Origin: JBEIQE01 sp040376705
GTDB taxonomy: Bacteria > Pseudomonadota > Alphaproteobacteria > UBA2400
DNA: 64,000 nucleotides
NCBI GenBank assembly: GCA_040376705.1
Contig: JBEIQE010000002.1
Coordinates: 124,001 to 188,000, forward strand
Direction of reading: 5' to 3'
Shown piece by piece: positions 36,867 through 45,828 of the stretch (positions within the stretch are counted from its first letter, which is position 1; the number at the start of each line of letters is the position of its first letter). The translations under genes were made by a program, and so were the position numbers. The notes under the pieces were generated by a model that was not told the origin of the DNA, did no database searches, and saw only the letters and a program-made list of their open reading frames with translations.

Positions 36867-37583
36867 TTACTTCTTGGCCGCAGGAGCCTTGGCAGCAGCG
36901 GTCGCTGCAGCACCAGGAGCCTGACCCGGAGCCGACGGGGCACCGGTTGAAACAGCAGCAGCTTCGGCAGCAGGAGCGGCAGCAGCAGCCTTGGCAGCGT
37001 CAGCCTGTTCCTTCATTTCCGAACGGATAGCCGACGGTGCAGCGATTGTAGCAACCGTGAACTCTTCCTTGTGAGCGATCTCGGTACCTTCAGGTAGCGA
37101 GAGCGTTGCCGAGTGGATCGAGTCGTTGATCTCGAGACCGGTCAGATCGATATCGATGCTGTGCGGAATCTTCACAGCCGAAACCCACAGATCGATCTCG
37201 TGTGTGACGATGTTGAGAACGCCGCCACGCTTGATGCCGGGAGCCTTGTCGCCGTTGATGAACTTGACCGGAATACCAACCTTGATACGGGTCTTGGGGT
37301 CAACGCGCATGAAGTCAACATGCAGCAGAGCTTCGGTTACCGGATCGCGCTGGGCGTCGCGGGCCAGAGCCTGCCAGCTGTCCTTGCCTGCCTTCACTTC
37401 GAAGAGCTGGGTGAAGAAACCGGCCTTGCGGCTCAGGGCTTCAATTTCCTTGGTGTTCACAGCCAGCATGATCGGGTCCTGCTTGTTGCCATAAACAACA
37501 ACAGGCACATTACCTGCACGACGGGTTGCACGGGCGGTTCCCTTGCCGGCCCGATCGCGCAGAGTTGCATTAATAGTGGTCAT
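36867..37583 (-). CDS. rplY: 50S ribosomal protein L25 (Ctc form)
   Basis: 238 residues: N-terminal 5S rRNA-binding L25 domain (RDRAGKGTARATRRAGNVPVVVYG) and the C-terminal TL5/Ctc domain (VDFMRVDPKTRIKVGIPVKFING). It ends in a long Ala/Pro/Lys-rich tail. A GGAG site lies before the ATG. Confidence 0.95.
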   Translation of the reverse strand: MTTINATLRDRAGKGTARATRRAGNVPVVVYGNKQDPIMLAVNTKEIEALSRKAGFFTQLFEVKAGKDSWQALARDAQRDPVTEALLHVDFMRVDPKTRIKVGIPVKFINGDKAPGIKRGGVLNIVTHEIDLWVSAVKIPHSIDIDLTGLEINDSIHSATLSLPEGTEIAHKEEFTVATIAAPSAIRSEMKEQADAAKAAAAAPAAEAAAVSTGAPSAPGQAPGAAATAAAKAPAAKK

Positions 37584-37605
37584 AACATTTCTCCGTTACC
37601 TGCTC

Positions 37606-37657
37606 GGCCTCCAGGGTGGCCGCACAGCAGTTTGTTTAACCTATACAAGGAGGCCAC
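37606..37657 (-). promoter_or_regulatory. Mutually exclusive hairpins between prs and rplY
   Basis: On the minus strand GTGGCCTCC at the end of prs can pair either with GGCCAC (37616-37621) or with GGAGGCC (37606-37612); the latter two can also pair with each other. The rplY ribosome-binding site follows immediately. This layout could tune rplY translation, by inference only. Confidence 0.35.
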
Positions 37658-38576
37658 TTACCGACCGCTCGCTGCTGATGCGCATAATGGCTTCAGCAAG
37701 CAGCGGCGCTATGCTCAGCTCGCGGATATTCCCCGCAGCTGTCACAGCCGATGTAGCCTCGATACTGTTGGAGATAACCAGTTCAGCCATGGCAGATTTC
37801 GCTACCCTGTCTGCCGCGTCTCCCGACAGCACGCCATGCGAGCAATAGGCAACTACCCGCACCGCGCCCGCTTCCTTTAATGCGGCGGCTGCATTACACA
37901 GCGTGCCGGCACTATCGACGATGTCATCGACAAGGATGCAGGTTCGCCCCGATACCTCTCCAATGATATGCATCACTTCGGAAACACCAGCTTGAACGCG
38001 GCGTTTATCGATAATTGCGAGCTCTACGTCAAGTTTATTGGCAAGGTGGCGGGCGCGCACAACGCCGCCCACGTCGGGCGAAACAATCACTACATCCGGC
38101 CCGATTTTGTATTTGGCGTTGATATCATTAGCAAAAACGGGCGCGGCGTTGAGGTGGTCGACCGGAATATCGAAGAATCCCTGAATTTGTGCCGCATGCA
38201 GGTCAAGTGTTAACACACGGTCGGCACCCGCCGTGGTGAGCAGATTGGCCACCAGTTTGGCGGTAATTGGGCTGCGCGGGGCCGATTTGCGGTCTTGCCG
38301 GGCATAGCCGAAATAGGGGATCACCGCCGTAATGCGCCGGGCCGACCCGCGCCGCAGCGCGTCGATCATGATCAGCAGTTCCATGATGTTGTCGTTGGTG
38401 GGGCTTGAGGTGCTCTGGATCACGAACACGTCTTCGCCGCGCACGTTCTCTTCAATCTCCACAAAAATCTCTGCATCCTTGAAGCGGCGGATGCTGGCTT
38501 TGGTCAGCGGCTGCTTGAGGTGCAGCGCGATGGCGGCTGCCAGTTTGTGGTTGCTGTTTCCGGCGATCAGTTTCAT
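37641..38576 (-). CDS. prs: Ribose-phosphate pyrophosphokinase
   Basis: 311 residues from the ATG at 38576 (MKLIAGNSNHKLAAAIA), preceded by GGGAG; a longer in-frame start 30 bases earlier adds non-conserved residues. Makes PRPP for nucleotides, His and Trp. Motifs: DLHAAQIQGFF, PYFGYARQDRK, and the PRPP loop DDIVDSAGTLCNA. Confidence 0.96.
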   Translation of the reverse strand: MKLIAGNSNHKLAAAIALHLKQPLTKASIRRFKDAEIFVEIEENVRGEDVFVIQSTSSPTNDNIMELLIMIDALRRGSARRITAVIPYFGYARQDRKSAPRSPITAKLVANLLTTAGADRVLTLDLHAAQIQGFFDIPVDHLNAAPVFANDINAKYKIGPDVVIVSPDVGGVVRARHLANKLDVELAIIDKRRVQAGVSEVMHIIGEVSGRTCILVDDIVDSAGTLCNAAAALKEAGAVRVVAYCSHGVLSGDAADRVAKSAMAELVISNSIEATSAVTAAGNIRELSIAPLLAEAIMRISSERSVSGLLV

Positions 38577-38648
38577 GGCGCGCTCCCGCTTTAAGACCAC
38601 GCGCACTCTAGCGCCTGTTCTAAAACGGGCAAAGCAGGGAAATGAAGA

Positions 38649-39080
38649 TTATTGTGGCGCGCTGGCAGCTGGCTTTTGCGCCTGTGTGGCTTGTTGCTGG
38701 GTTGCTTGTGCTTCCAGCTTTTCTTTCACTTCGGGCGGCAGGGTGCTGAGGCCCAGATGAATCGCGCCGCTTAGCAGCAGGTGCGGAATAGCTGCGCGCA
38801 CAGCAGGGAAAAGCATATGACGTTTGGCACTAAACGCTTCTGGCGCTTCTGCGCTACCTAGTGCATTTGCGTGCCTGAAGTGGGCGAAATTCCATTTGGC
38901 CATAAAGAACTGCGGCACGGCGCTGGCCAGCATGATGAAGGCCGAGGTCGGCGCATCAAGACTGTAAAACACCATACCGATACGGGCAGTATTATAGCAG
39001 CTCAGAGCCGAGCTGACCAAGGCCATGCTGTTAAAAGCAGAGCCGATGATGGAGGCAGGCGAGGGTTTGGGTGTGCTCAT
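38649..39080 (-). CDS. Small membrane protein, paralogue of the next gene
   Basis: 143 residues with two or three hydrophobic helices and a Gln/Ala-rich tail. The block FIMLASAVPQFFMAKWNFAHFRHA matches SVMLASAIPQLKMLRLNWQHSRHT in the gene upstream on the same strand. No known family. Confidence 0.6.
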   Translation of the reverse strand: MSTPKPSPASIIGSAFNSMALVSSALSCYNTARIGMVFYSLDAPTSAFIMLASAVPQFFMAKWNFAHFRHANALGSAEAPEAFSAKRHMLFPAVRAAIPHLLLSGAIHLGLSTLPPEVKEKLEAQATQQQATQAQKPAASAPQ

Positions 39081-39130
39081 GGTAAGCGCAACCTAGCCAA
39101 TTGGCTCAGGCCAAGTCAAACGCGTAAAAG

Positions 39131-39577
39131 TTAAGCTTTAGGCGCCGGTTGGGTGGCAACCGGCATGGGCTCAGGTTGCGGCGCTTCAACAAACCGCGCA
39201 AGGCCGTAGGCGGCAGCAAAAATTACCAGTGGTGCCGCCAGCCGGGCAAAGGCAAGGCGGCAGCGGTGGCTGGCTTCGGCATCTGTCTCGCGCTCAATCC
39301 TGTCGCGCTGTTCGGTCTGGGTGTTCAGTTCTTTTATTTTCTCCACGGTATGGCGGCTGTGCTGCCAGTTCAGGCGCAGCATCTTGAGTTGCGGAATGGC
39401 GCTGGCCAGCATCACGCTGCCTGAAGCCGTATCGCCACCAAACGCCAGCACGGCGCCGCCGGTAAACACGGTCAGCGTGGTTGCCGTCGCGCTCAGGGTT
39501 GGCGCAACCATGTTAAATGTATTCGCCACCACCGACAGGGGATGCTCCCCTCGGCTCAAATGTACTTTATCGCCCAT
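39131..39577 (-). CDS. Small membrane protein, paralogue
   Basis: 148 residues. Hydrophobic helices around 20-45 and 110-130, a polar coiled stretch between them (KIKELNTQTEQRDRIERETDAEA) and a Pro-rich tail. Tandem with the gene at 38649, 50 bases apart. Function unknown. Confidence 0.6.
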   Translation of the reverse strand: MGDKVHLSRGEHPLSVVANTFNMVAPTLSATATTLTVFTGGAVLAFGGDTASGSVMLASAIPQLKMLRLNWQHSRHTVEKIKELNTQTEQRDRIERETDAEASHRCRLAFARLAAPLVIFAAAYGLARFVEAPQPEPMPVATQPAPKA

Positions 39578-39665
39578 AGTCGTTTAGTCCCTGTTCGGCT
39601 GTTTTCCAGCTCGTTAGGGCAAACCTGTACCAGTTGGCAGAATTTGTCTAGGTGCTTGTCGCCTG

Positions 39666-40340
39666 TCAGGCTGCAGGCTTCTTGAGCAGGCGGGCCATCG
39701 GGCCGCCAGTTTGAGCAATTTTCTGGCGTCCATCCGGCCCTTCGATTTTCACTTCGGCCAGAATTTCGGCAAGACGGCTTACACTGCGGCCCACGGTATC
39801 CTTTTTGCGCATCAGCGGCAGCATGACATCGGTAATACTGAAGTTACTGGTCAGCACGATGGTGCGTTTGTTGTCATAGGCGGTTGAGACCAGCCCCATC
39901 ATATGCGCAACACTATCGTGATCAATATGTGCCGCACTTGCATACTCTTTAAAGGCATCATCCACAAATACCAGCGGCATGCCGTTAAAGGTGCTGTTTT
40001 GCATGCCATATACCGTAGCTTCGCTGCGCATATTACCAGCCGAGAGGTAAGCAAAGCGCTCCATCGGGCCCGTGCGATCGGCGATCTCGTTGATCATCGC
40101 TTCCATCAGGTGGGTTTTGCCGGTGCCCACATTCCCCGTGAATGCCACGATCAGCCCCTGCGCAAAAGGCGAAGGCACATTACTAAAAGCATTGGTGGGA
40201 TTGTAGTTGGTAACCGCAGGGCAAATCTCATCTACCACTGCCTTGGCTAAATCAAGCGCCTGCTGCTGACTGGGCGTTTCAGGCGTATAGGTGCTGAAGC
40301 GCGAGTTCGGGCGGCGATCTTTAATAGCGTTGGTGATCAT
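39666..40340 (-). CDS. Stand-alone AAA+ ATPase of the DnaA/DnaC type
   Basis: 224 residues, only an ATPase core. Walker A GNVGTGKTHL, Walker B PLVFVDDAFKEY, sensor-1 like IVLTSNF, and an arginine-rich helix SVSRLAEI. This resembles DnaC/IstB/ZapE helpers. No adjacent helicase or transposase gene is present, so it is not an IS21 helper. Role unknown. Confidence 0.65.
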   Translation of the reverse strand: MITNAIKDRRPNSRFSTYTPETPSQQQALDLAKAVVDEICPAVTNYNPTNAFSNVPSPFAQGLIVAFTGNVGTGKTHLMEAMINEIADRTGPMERFAYLSAGNMRSEATVYGMQNSTFNGMPLVFVDDAFKEYASAAHIDHDSVAHMMGLVSTAYDNKRTIVLTSNFSITDVMLPLMRKKDTVGRSVSRLAEILAEVKIEGPDGRQKIAQTGGPMARLLKKPAA

Positions 40341-40395
40341 GCGGGTCTCCGGTGCGCCTTCAGACTAGAAAATGGGGCAACACAAGCGCAAGGAA

Positions 40396-41181
40396 TTAAT
40401 CAAGGTAAATTGCTGAAAGCTGCAGGCCGAAATGCGGCTCTTTTCTGAGTGTAGCCCGCCGGTTGCTGAAGAAATCGGCCTCGTTAGCGCAGGTGTCTTG
40501 TGCAATCACCTCAACCCGGCCAAGGCCCAAGGCCGTAAGATCGGCGGCGATGCAGCCCTTCATATCGAACATGTAATGATGAGGGTTATGGCTGGGCACA
40601 AAGAAGCGCTCTCGTCCGCTGGCCTTGAACGCAGTGGGGAAATCAGGCCCCACTTCATACGAGGCTTGGGCAATACAAGGGCCAATAACCACCGTGATGT
40701 TCTGGCGCGATGCGCCCAAGGCTTCCATCGCCTCAACCGTAGCTTGGCCTACGCGGGCCAGCGTGCCCTTCCAGCCGCTATGCGCTGCACCTACAACGCC
40801 CGCTACAGCATCGTGAAACAGCAAAGGCGCGCAATCAGCCGCCATTACGCCCAGCGCCAGGCCGCGCGTGCGTGTAACCAGCCCGTCGCCTACCAGCTTG
40901 TGATCGTGCGGCAACGGCTCGGTAATGGTTATCACCTTGGTGCCATGCTCCTGGTCAAGCACGCAGAGGTTCTCCAGCCGCTGGCCGATGGCCGCCATCG
41001 CCAGCTTGCGGTTTTCCCAGCCTTCGGCGGTCGCGTCCTTATACTGTTCGGCCATGGTTGTATTACGGTTGGTCACGCGGCAGTTGAGCGATTCATAGAG
41101 CCCAGTACTCAAGCCCCCACGGCGGGTGAAAAACCCGTGCGGGGTGCTAAGCAGGGGGGAGGCGATAAAAACAGCGGTCAT
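40396..41181 (-). CDS. pgeF: Multicopper-like polyphenol oxidase / purine nucleoside phosphorylase (PgeF family)
   Basis: 261 residues. The YfiH/PgeF fold with metal-binding VMAADCAPLLFHDAVAGVVGAAHSGW (Cys and His ligands) and VVIGPCIAQASYEVGPDF. Members act on purine nucleosides and proofread peptidoglycan precursors. In many alphaproteobacteria it follows lgt and midA; here two unknown genes and nnrD come between. Its ATG overlaps the stop of the preceding gene. Confidence 0.9.
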   Translation of the reverse strand: MTAVFIASPLLSTPHGFFTRRGGLSTGLYESLNCRVTNRNTTMAEQYKDATAEGWENRKLAMAAIGQRLENLCVLDQEHGTKVITITEPLPHDHKLVGDGLVTRTRGLALGVMAADCAPLLFHDAVAGVVGAAHSGWKGTLARVGQATVEAMEALGASRQNITVVIGPCIAQASYEVGPDFPTAFKASGRERFFVPSHNPHHYMFDMKGCIAADLTALGLGRVEVIAQDTCANEADFFSNRRATLRKEPHFGLQLSAIYLD

Positions 41182-42140
41182 GGCTCGGCAGGTATTAGCC
41201 CGTATTGGAGCAGCAGGGAATAGGGGTCGAAGCCATCAGCGCCGCTGATATAACCCATCTTATTAAAACTGAATGAACCAATCGGTTTGATGGGGGCATT
41301 GTTCTTTGCGCCATACCTGTCTCTTGCCCACGTGGTATGGCTACGGTTGGCAGAATTAATTGAAGTGCTCATGAACAAAGGGGTGCTTAAGAGGGCACCT
41401 CCGTAATAGAACGTATTCAAGATTCGTGTACTTTGTTCGCCATCAACCATATCAGCAGATAATCTGAGGAGATAGAAAATGCCAGTTGAGAAATCGGACA
41501 GGCTCTTTGGGTCATAATGATACTGGGTATAGTTGATGAGCAGCTTTTGACTTGGTACATCCGCAGCCTCAAGTTTAACCAGACAGTCTCCACCTGCCGC
41601 ACGAATATTAATACGCTCTAAAATCAGGTCTTCTTCATTTGGCATGCGTGGCTGGTCGATAAGAAAATTTCTGCTTGGGCGTTTAATTTCAGGGCAGGTC
41701 GCCTGTTTCTGTATCGTAAAATAAGATGCAGACTTCACGTTATTGCCATCCATACCATCGCTTACGCCAACTATGGCCACGCCGCGCTCATAAAGCAGCG
41801 ACAGGCACAGCAGGTTGCATTGCGTTTCATCTGCGCGATCGCTAAACGTTTTCTGCTGCTGCAGGACAATAACATCTGGCAGATTGGTAAGAGGGGCACT
41901 CGGCGCTATGTATTGCCCCGCAAGCGCCTGTATATCGGCATGGCCAGATTTGTTGAATGTATAGGGTATTCCAAACGCTATGGTGAGTGCTAATACTGCA
42001 CCCAGCAAAAATCCCACTTTGCCGATGTATTTGCGGGTCGCTAGCCATATTATGGTGATCAACAGCCCGTAAAACAAAGCCATGGCCTGCACGTATATCA
42101 ATAAGATAAATAGTATGACTACAGTTAATAGGACATTCAT
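41178..42140 (-). CDS. Membrane protein of unknown function, paralogue 2
   Basis: 320 residues. Two or three N-terminal membrane helices, then a large domain with conserved cysteines. Blocks shared with the gene upstream: CNLLCLSLLYERG, YFTIQKQATCPE, INIRAAGGDCLVK, LNTFYYGGALLSTP and the ending LQYGLI. Overlaps both neighbours by four bases. Cysteine conservation suggests a periplasmic disulphide-bonded domain. Not assigned to any family. Confidence 0.65.
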   Translation of the reverse strand: MNVLLTVVILFILLIYVQAMALFYGLLITIIWLATRKYIGKVGFLLGAVLALTIAFGIPYTFNKSGHADIQALAGQYIAPSAPLTNLPDVIVLQQQKTFSDRADETQCNLLCLSLLYERGVAIVGVSDGMDGNNVKSASYFTIQKQATCPEIKRPSRNFLIDQPRMPNEEDLILERINIRAAGGDCLVKLEAADVPSQKLLINYTQYHYDPKSLSDFSTGIFYLLRLSADMVDGEQSTRILNTFYYGGALLSTPLFMSTSINSANRSHTTWARDRYGAKNNAPIKPIGSFSFNKMGYISGADGFDPYSLLLQYGLIPAEP

Positions 42141-43111
42141 TCTATAAACCCGTATTGGCGCAAGGCGTTCACGGGGCTCAGTTTGCCGTGTGCGATAGAG
42201 TGGCGGTTTTCTGTCGCCTCCGGCTGCCCGTTGGCATCGCTCACAAAATAGTTATGCGCCAGTTCGAACCATGTTTTCAGTTGAGACCCACCTTCAAGAT
42301 TAAGATACATCGGCTGTGCCAGCATACCACCACTGTAGAAAACCCGGTTCAGCAGCAGCGTTTGTTTTTCGGCTTCAATCGTGTTCAGCACAAGGCGGGC
42401 GTAGTGCAGCGGGCCAGCAGTCTCAGGCCTGTTCTCTGGGGAGCTAATGCTGGCCAGAATATAACTGCTGGGCCGTGCATTGCTTGCAACCAGACATTCA
42501 CCGGCCTTGATGCGTGTGTTGATTTTCTCCATATCCACCAGCTCAGAGCTGTCAAAAGCGCTGTTCATAAAACGGGGCTGCTCACAGCTCGTGCGTTTAT
42601 CAACGGTGTAATAGCGTACGTCCTGTGCCTTGCCATCTATAATCAGGCGACTGCCCACCATGGGGGCTGCTTTTTCATACAGCAGGTAAAGGCACAGGTG
42701 GCTACATTGCGCCACCCGGTCGCTGATGCGGCCTGATCTGTCTTCCTCCAGCAGCCAGATGGCGGGCAGGTTGGCGGGCTTGTTCTCAGGTATATATTGG
42801 TTGGCCGACAGGTCTTTGATAAGCGCGTTAGTATTGTAATTGATAACGGCCGGTACAAAAATACCGATGCCCAGTGCCACGCCCAAGCCAATTACAAAGC
42901 TGCGCCATGAGGGCTCCAGCAGCCAGCAGATCGCGCCCGCGACCACCAGATAGGCATAGATGGTGGGCAGTGCCATCAGTGCGATGCCCAGCGGTATGCC
43001 GATAATCGAGATCATGCAGATGATGATCAGTACAGGCAGAATGGTAAGCATCATCCAGCCGATCAGGCCAGCTGAAACCAAAGCTATGATGAAGACAAAC
43101 GGGCGGTTCAT
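42137..43111 (-). CDS. Membrane protein of unknown function, paralogue 1
   Basis: 324 residues. The N-terminal third is hydrophobic with about four helices; the rest matches paralogue 2: CSHLCLYLLYEKA, YYTVDKRTSCEQ, INTRIKAGECLVA, LNRVFYSGGMLAQP, RQYGFIE. Sits four bases from nnrD. Function unknown. Confidence 0.65.
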   Translation of the reverse strand: MNRPFVFIIALVSAGLIGWMMLTILPVLIIICMISIIGIPLGIALMALPTIYAYLVVAGAICWLLEPSWRSFVIGLGVALGIGIFVPAVINYNTNALIKDLSANQYIPENKPANLPAIWLLEEDRSGRISDRVAQCSHLCLYLLYEKAAPMVGSRLIIDGKAQDVRYYTVDKRTSCEQPRFMNSAFDSSELVDMEKINTRIKAGECLVASNARPSSYILASISSPENRPETAGPLHYARLVLNTIEAEKQTLLLNRVFYSGGMLAQPMYLNLEGGSQLKTWFELAHNYFVSDANGQPEATENRHSIAHGKLSPVNALRQYGFIE

Positions 43112-43115
43112 GGGT

Positions 43116-43946
43116 TTAGCCCCTATCGAGCAGATGTTTGAGTATGACCGGCAACACGCAAATCAGGTCGGGCGCGACCAGGCCAGCCTCAATATGCTTG
43201 CCGGCATCGCCATGTATCCACACGCCTGCACAGGCCGCCTCAAAAGGGCTCATGCCTTGCGTCAGCAGGCCTAAGATAATGCCTGCCAGCACATCGCCCG
43301 AGCCTGCCGTGGCCAGCCACGGCGTGGCGTGGCTGTTAATCGCGATGCGCCCATCGGGTGAGGCAATGACTGTCTCAGCCCCCTTGAGCACAATTACGGC
43401 ATGGCTTTGCACCGCTGCCTGTTTGGCACGGCTCACACGGTCGCCCTCCAGCTTGGGGAACAGGCGGGTAAACTCGCTCTCATGCGGTGTGAGTACGCAG
43501 CCGGTATGGAGTGACGCCATCAGTCGTGCGGGGCTATCTTCAAACACAGTCAGTGCATCGCCATCGAGCACGGTTGTGCGTTTGAGCTGCAGGGTGGTCG
43601 TAATCGCCTGCTGCAGCGCTGCATCATCCTCGCGGCCAGCGCCACACCCCATCAGCACCGCGCGGCGGCGTTTATCCGCCAGCGTATCGGCAAAGGTGCC
43701 GAGTGATTTGTAGTCCTCCACCATGATATGCGGCGCACCGGTGAGATAGACCATAGTGGTCGCCGGTGCTGTAATAATAGTGCACAGGCCAGCGCCAATA
43801 CGCATGGCGGCCTCGCTTGCAAGGCGCGCAGCGCCGGTCATGCGCGTACCGCCCAGAATAACGCAATGGCCACGGCTATATTTATGGCCATCCGCAGCAG
43901 GTGTGGGCAGCAGTGTTTGCCACAGCGCAGGAGAGTTAGGGAGCAT
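43116..43946 (-). CDS. nnrD: NAD(P)H-hydrate dehydratase (stand-alone YjeF C-terminal domain)
   Basis: 276 residues. Repairs hydrated NAD(P)H using ADP/ATP. Key segments: KYSRGHCVILGGTRMTGAARLA, VLTPHESEFTRLF and the ribokinase-like TAGSGDVLAGII. The epimerase half (NnrE) found in fused versions is missing here. Confidence 0.9.
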   Translation of the reverse strand: MLPNSPALWQTLLPTPAADGHKYSRGHCVILGGTRMTGAARLASEAAMRIGAGLCTIITAPATTMVYLTGAPHIMVEDYKSLGTFADTLADKRRRAVLMGCGAGREDDAALQQAITTTLQLKRTTVLDGDALTVFEDSPARLMASLHTGCVLTPHESEFTRLFPKLEGDRVSRAKQAAVQSHAVIVLKGAETVIASPDGRIAINSHATPWLATAGSGDVLAGIILGLLTQGMSPFEAACAGVWIHGDAGKHIEAGLVAPDLICVLPVILKHLLDRG

Positions 43947-43973
43947 GAAGCAGAACTCGGGGGCTGTAACCGC

Positions 43974-45029
43974 CTAGAAGCCGGGCGGCATATGCGTAGC
44001 CTTGTCGCTAAACGACATGACCTTGAACAGTTTACCCATCGCTTCGGGTGCCGTCAAACGGTGCAATGCGGCTTTAAGCGTGCGCTGCTGCTCGTCAGTA
44101 GCCCTTAAGCACAGCTGCTCGGTGCGTTCTTTAAGGCCCAGCGCGAGCAGGAATTCGCCTTGTTCTACAGGGCCATACACGCGGCAGCCAATCTTTCGGG
44201 CCGAGTTGGCCAGAGGCGCGAAGCTAACATGCGCGGTTATGTCAGCCATGCCGGGGGTGGAGAGCAGATGCGCACCGCGATGGTTGGCCACCGCCTGCAG
44301 CGTTTCGCCAAACAGCTCGTCATCGCCGTAATCGATGATCAGTGCGGCGCCGCGGTTCTTCACAATCGGGCGGGCGATGCGCGCTGCCATCTCGATGCTC
44401 ACCGGCGAGGTTTCAATCACCATGCCGTCATCCATCTCATAGCTTGGGGCTTCGGGCGCAGGTACCAGCGTAAATACAAATGTGCCTTGCGGGCCCACCG
44501 CAATGCGGCGTTCCTTCCAGCCATCTGGTACGCGCTGGAACTGGCGCACGGGCAGGGCATCAAAAAATTCGTTGGCGATGACGATCACCGGCTGGTCTGG
44601 CAGCTGCTCGAGCGTGCCCAGCCACTTGGGATTATAAGGAGCGAGGTTGGCGCGCTGCTTCTCGCGCAAAATCGGGCTGGCCTCTAAAAGATAGAGGTCA
44701 ATCGCGTTGATGAAGTCCGGCACCAAGCCAGCCGCGCGCAGCGCATCCGCCATCAGGGTGCCTCGGCCGGGGCCAAGCTCGCACAGGCTGAACCTGGCGG
44801 GTGAGCCGAGGTTCTGCCATGTCTCAACTGCCCACAGGCCAATCAACTCGCCAAAGGCCTGCGAGATTTCGGGCGCGGTAGTAAAATCGCCCGCAGCGCC
44901 CAGCGGGTCACGCGTAATATAATAACCATGCTCGGGATGCGTCAGGCACAGCTCCATGTATTCGGCCACTGTGATAGGGCCGTTGGCTTTGATCCGCGTC
45001 CGGATGATTTCATGTAACGCAGTGGTCAT
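43974..45029 (-). CDS. SAM-dependent methyltransferase, MidA/NDUFAF7 family
   Basis: 351 residues (DUF185, COG1565). SAM motif LCELGPGRGTLMADALRA; HPEHGYYITRDPLGAAGDFTTAPEISQAFGELIG is the family hallmark. The mitochondrial relative methylates an arginine of complex I. Overlaps lgt by four bases. Confidence 0.9.
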   Translation of the reverse strand: MTTALHEIIRTRIKANGPITVAEYMELCLTHPEHGYYITRDPLGAAGDFTTAPEISQAFGELIGLWAVETWQNLGSPARFSLCELGPGRGTLMADALRAAGLVPDFINAIDLYLLEASPILREKQRANLAPYNPKWLGTLEQLPDQPVIVIANEFFDALPVRQFQRVPDGWKERRIAVGPQGTFVFTLVPAPEAPSYEMDDGMVIETSPVSIEMAARIARPIVKNRGAALIIDYGDDELFGETLQAVANHRGAHLLSTPGMADITAHVSFAPLANSARKIGCRVYGPVEQGEFLLALGLKERTEQLCLRATDEQQRTLKAALHRLTAPEAMGKLFKVMSFSDKATHMPPGF

Positions 45030-45820
45030 AAGGGTTTAGTCTGCCTGAAAGACCTTAAGATAACCCATATACCAAATGCTGCCATCGGCACGCACAGCAA
45101 TTGACCCATGGTAGCTCCGGCGTAAAGGAAGCCGAGCTGCTCATCCGGCTCGCGCACAAATTCGACTAAAAAGCGGCTGATCGCATAACCCAGCAGGAAA
45201 GTGCCGCCGATTCGGCCCGGATGCTTGAGCGCATCGGTGCGGTACGCCATGTACCAGAGTATGGTGAACAGAACTAAACCTTCAAGTCCGGCTTCATAAA
45301 GCTGGCTGGGGTGGCGTGGGTCATTGCCCGGCGCATGCGGAAAGATCATGCCAAACGGGTGGGTCGTCACGCGGCCCCACAACTCGCCATTCACAAAATT
45401 GGTGATACGGCCAAAGAACAGGCCGATGGGGCCAGCCACCGCAATCAAATCACCCACAAAGAACGGGTCGAGCTTTCTGTTACGGGCAAACAGCAGAATG
45501 GCGAGGATGATACCAATCAGCCCGCCATGGAACGACATGCCGCCCTGCCACAGGTACAGCACATGCAGCGGGTACTGCAGGTAATACTCATATTGATAGA
45601 AAACCACATACCCCAAACGCCCGCCCAGCAGCACACCGGCAATGGCGTAGGTCAAAAAGTCATCAAGGTGCTCGCGCGTCAGCGGCAGGTTCTTGGCCGC
45701 AATCAGCTGGCGCAGGTAATACCAGCCACCAATAAACCCAACGAGGTAGGCCAGCGCATACCACCTGATCGCCACCGGCCCGAGCTGCAGGGCGATGGGG
45801 TTAAAGTCGACGACATACAT
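45026..45820 (-). CDS. lgt: Prolipoprotein diacylglyceryl transferase
   Basis: 264 residues from the ATG at 45820 (MYVVDFNPIALQLGPVAIRWY); a longer version from 45874 would overlap the preceding gene and add non-conserved residues. Inner-membrane enzyme that starts lipoprotein maturation. The Lgt signature is GRITNFVNGELWGR, with the essential HGG in GMSFHGGLIG. The start codon lies in a 14-bp palindrome. Confidence 0.95.
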   Translation of the reverse strand: MYVVDFNPIALQLGPVAIRWYALAYLVGFIGGWYYLRQLIAAKNLPLTREHLDDFLTYAIAGVLLGGRLGYVVFYQYEYYLQYPLHVLYLWQGGMSFHGGLIGIILAILLFARNRKLDPFFVGDLIAVAGPIGLFFGRITNFVNGELWGRVTTHPFGMIFPHAPGNDPRHPSQLYEAGLEGLVLFTILWYMAYRTDALKHPGRIGGTFLLGYAISRFLVEFVREPDEQLGFLYAGATMGQLLCVPMAAFGIWVILRSFRQTKPL

Positions 45821-45828
45821 ATATGTAT
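45815..45828. repeat. 14-bp perfect palindrome across the lgt start codon
   Basis: ATACATATATGTAT, between the stop of the inhibitor-like gene and lgt. It could fold over the lgt start or be a protein site. Confidence 0.4.

Noticed and set aside
39666..40340. IS21-type IstB helper
   Set aside because: No transposase or terminal inverted repeats are present nearby.
42250..42275. GTTCGAACC resembling a tRNA T-loop
   Set aside because: It lies inside a coding frame and no acceptor or anticodon stem can be built around it.
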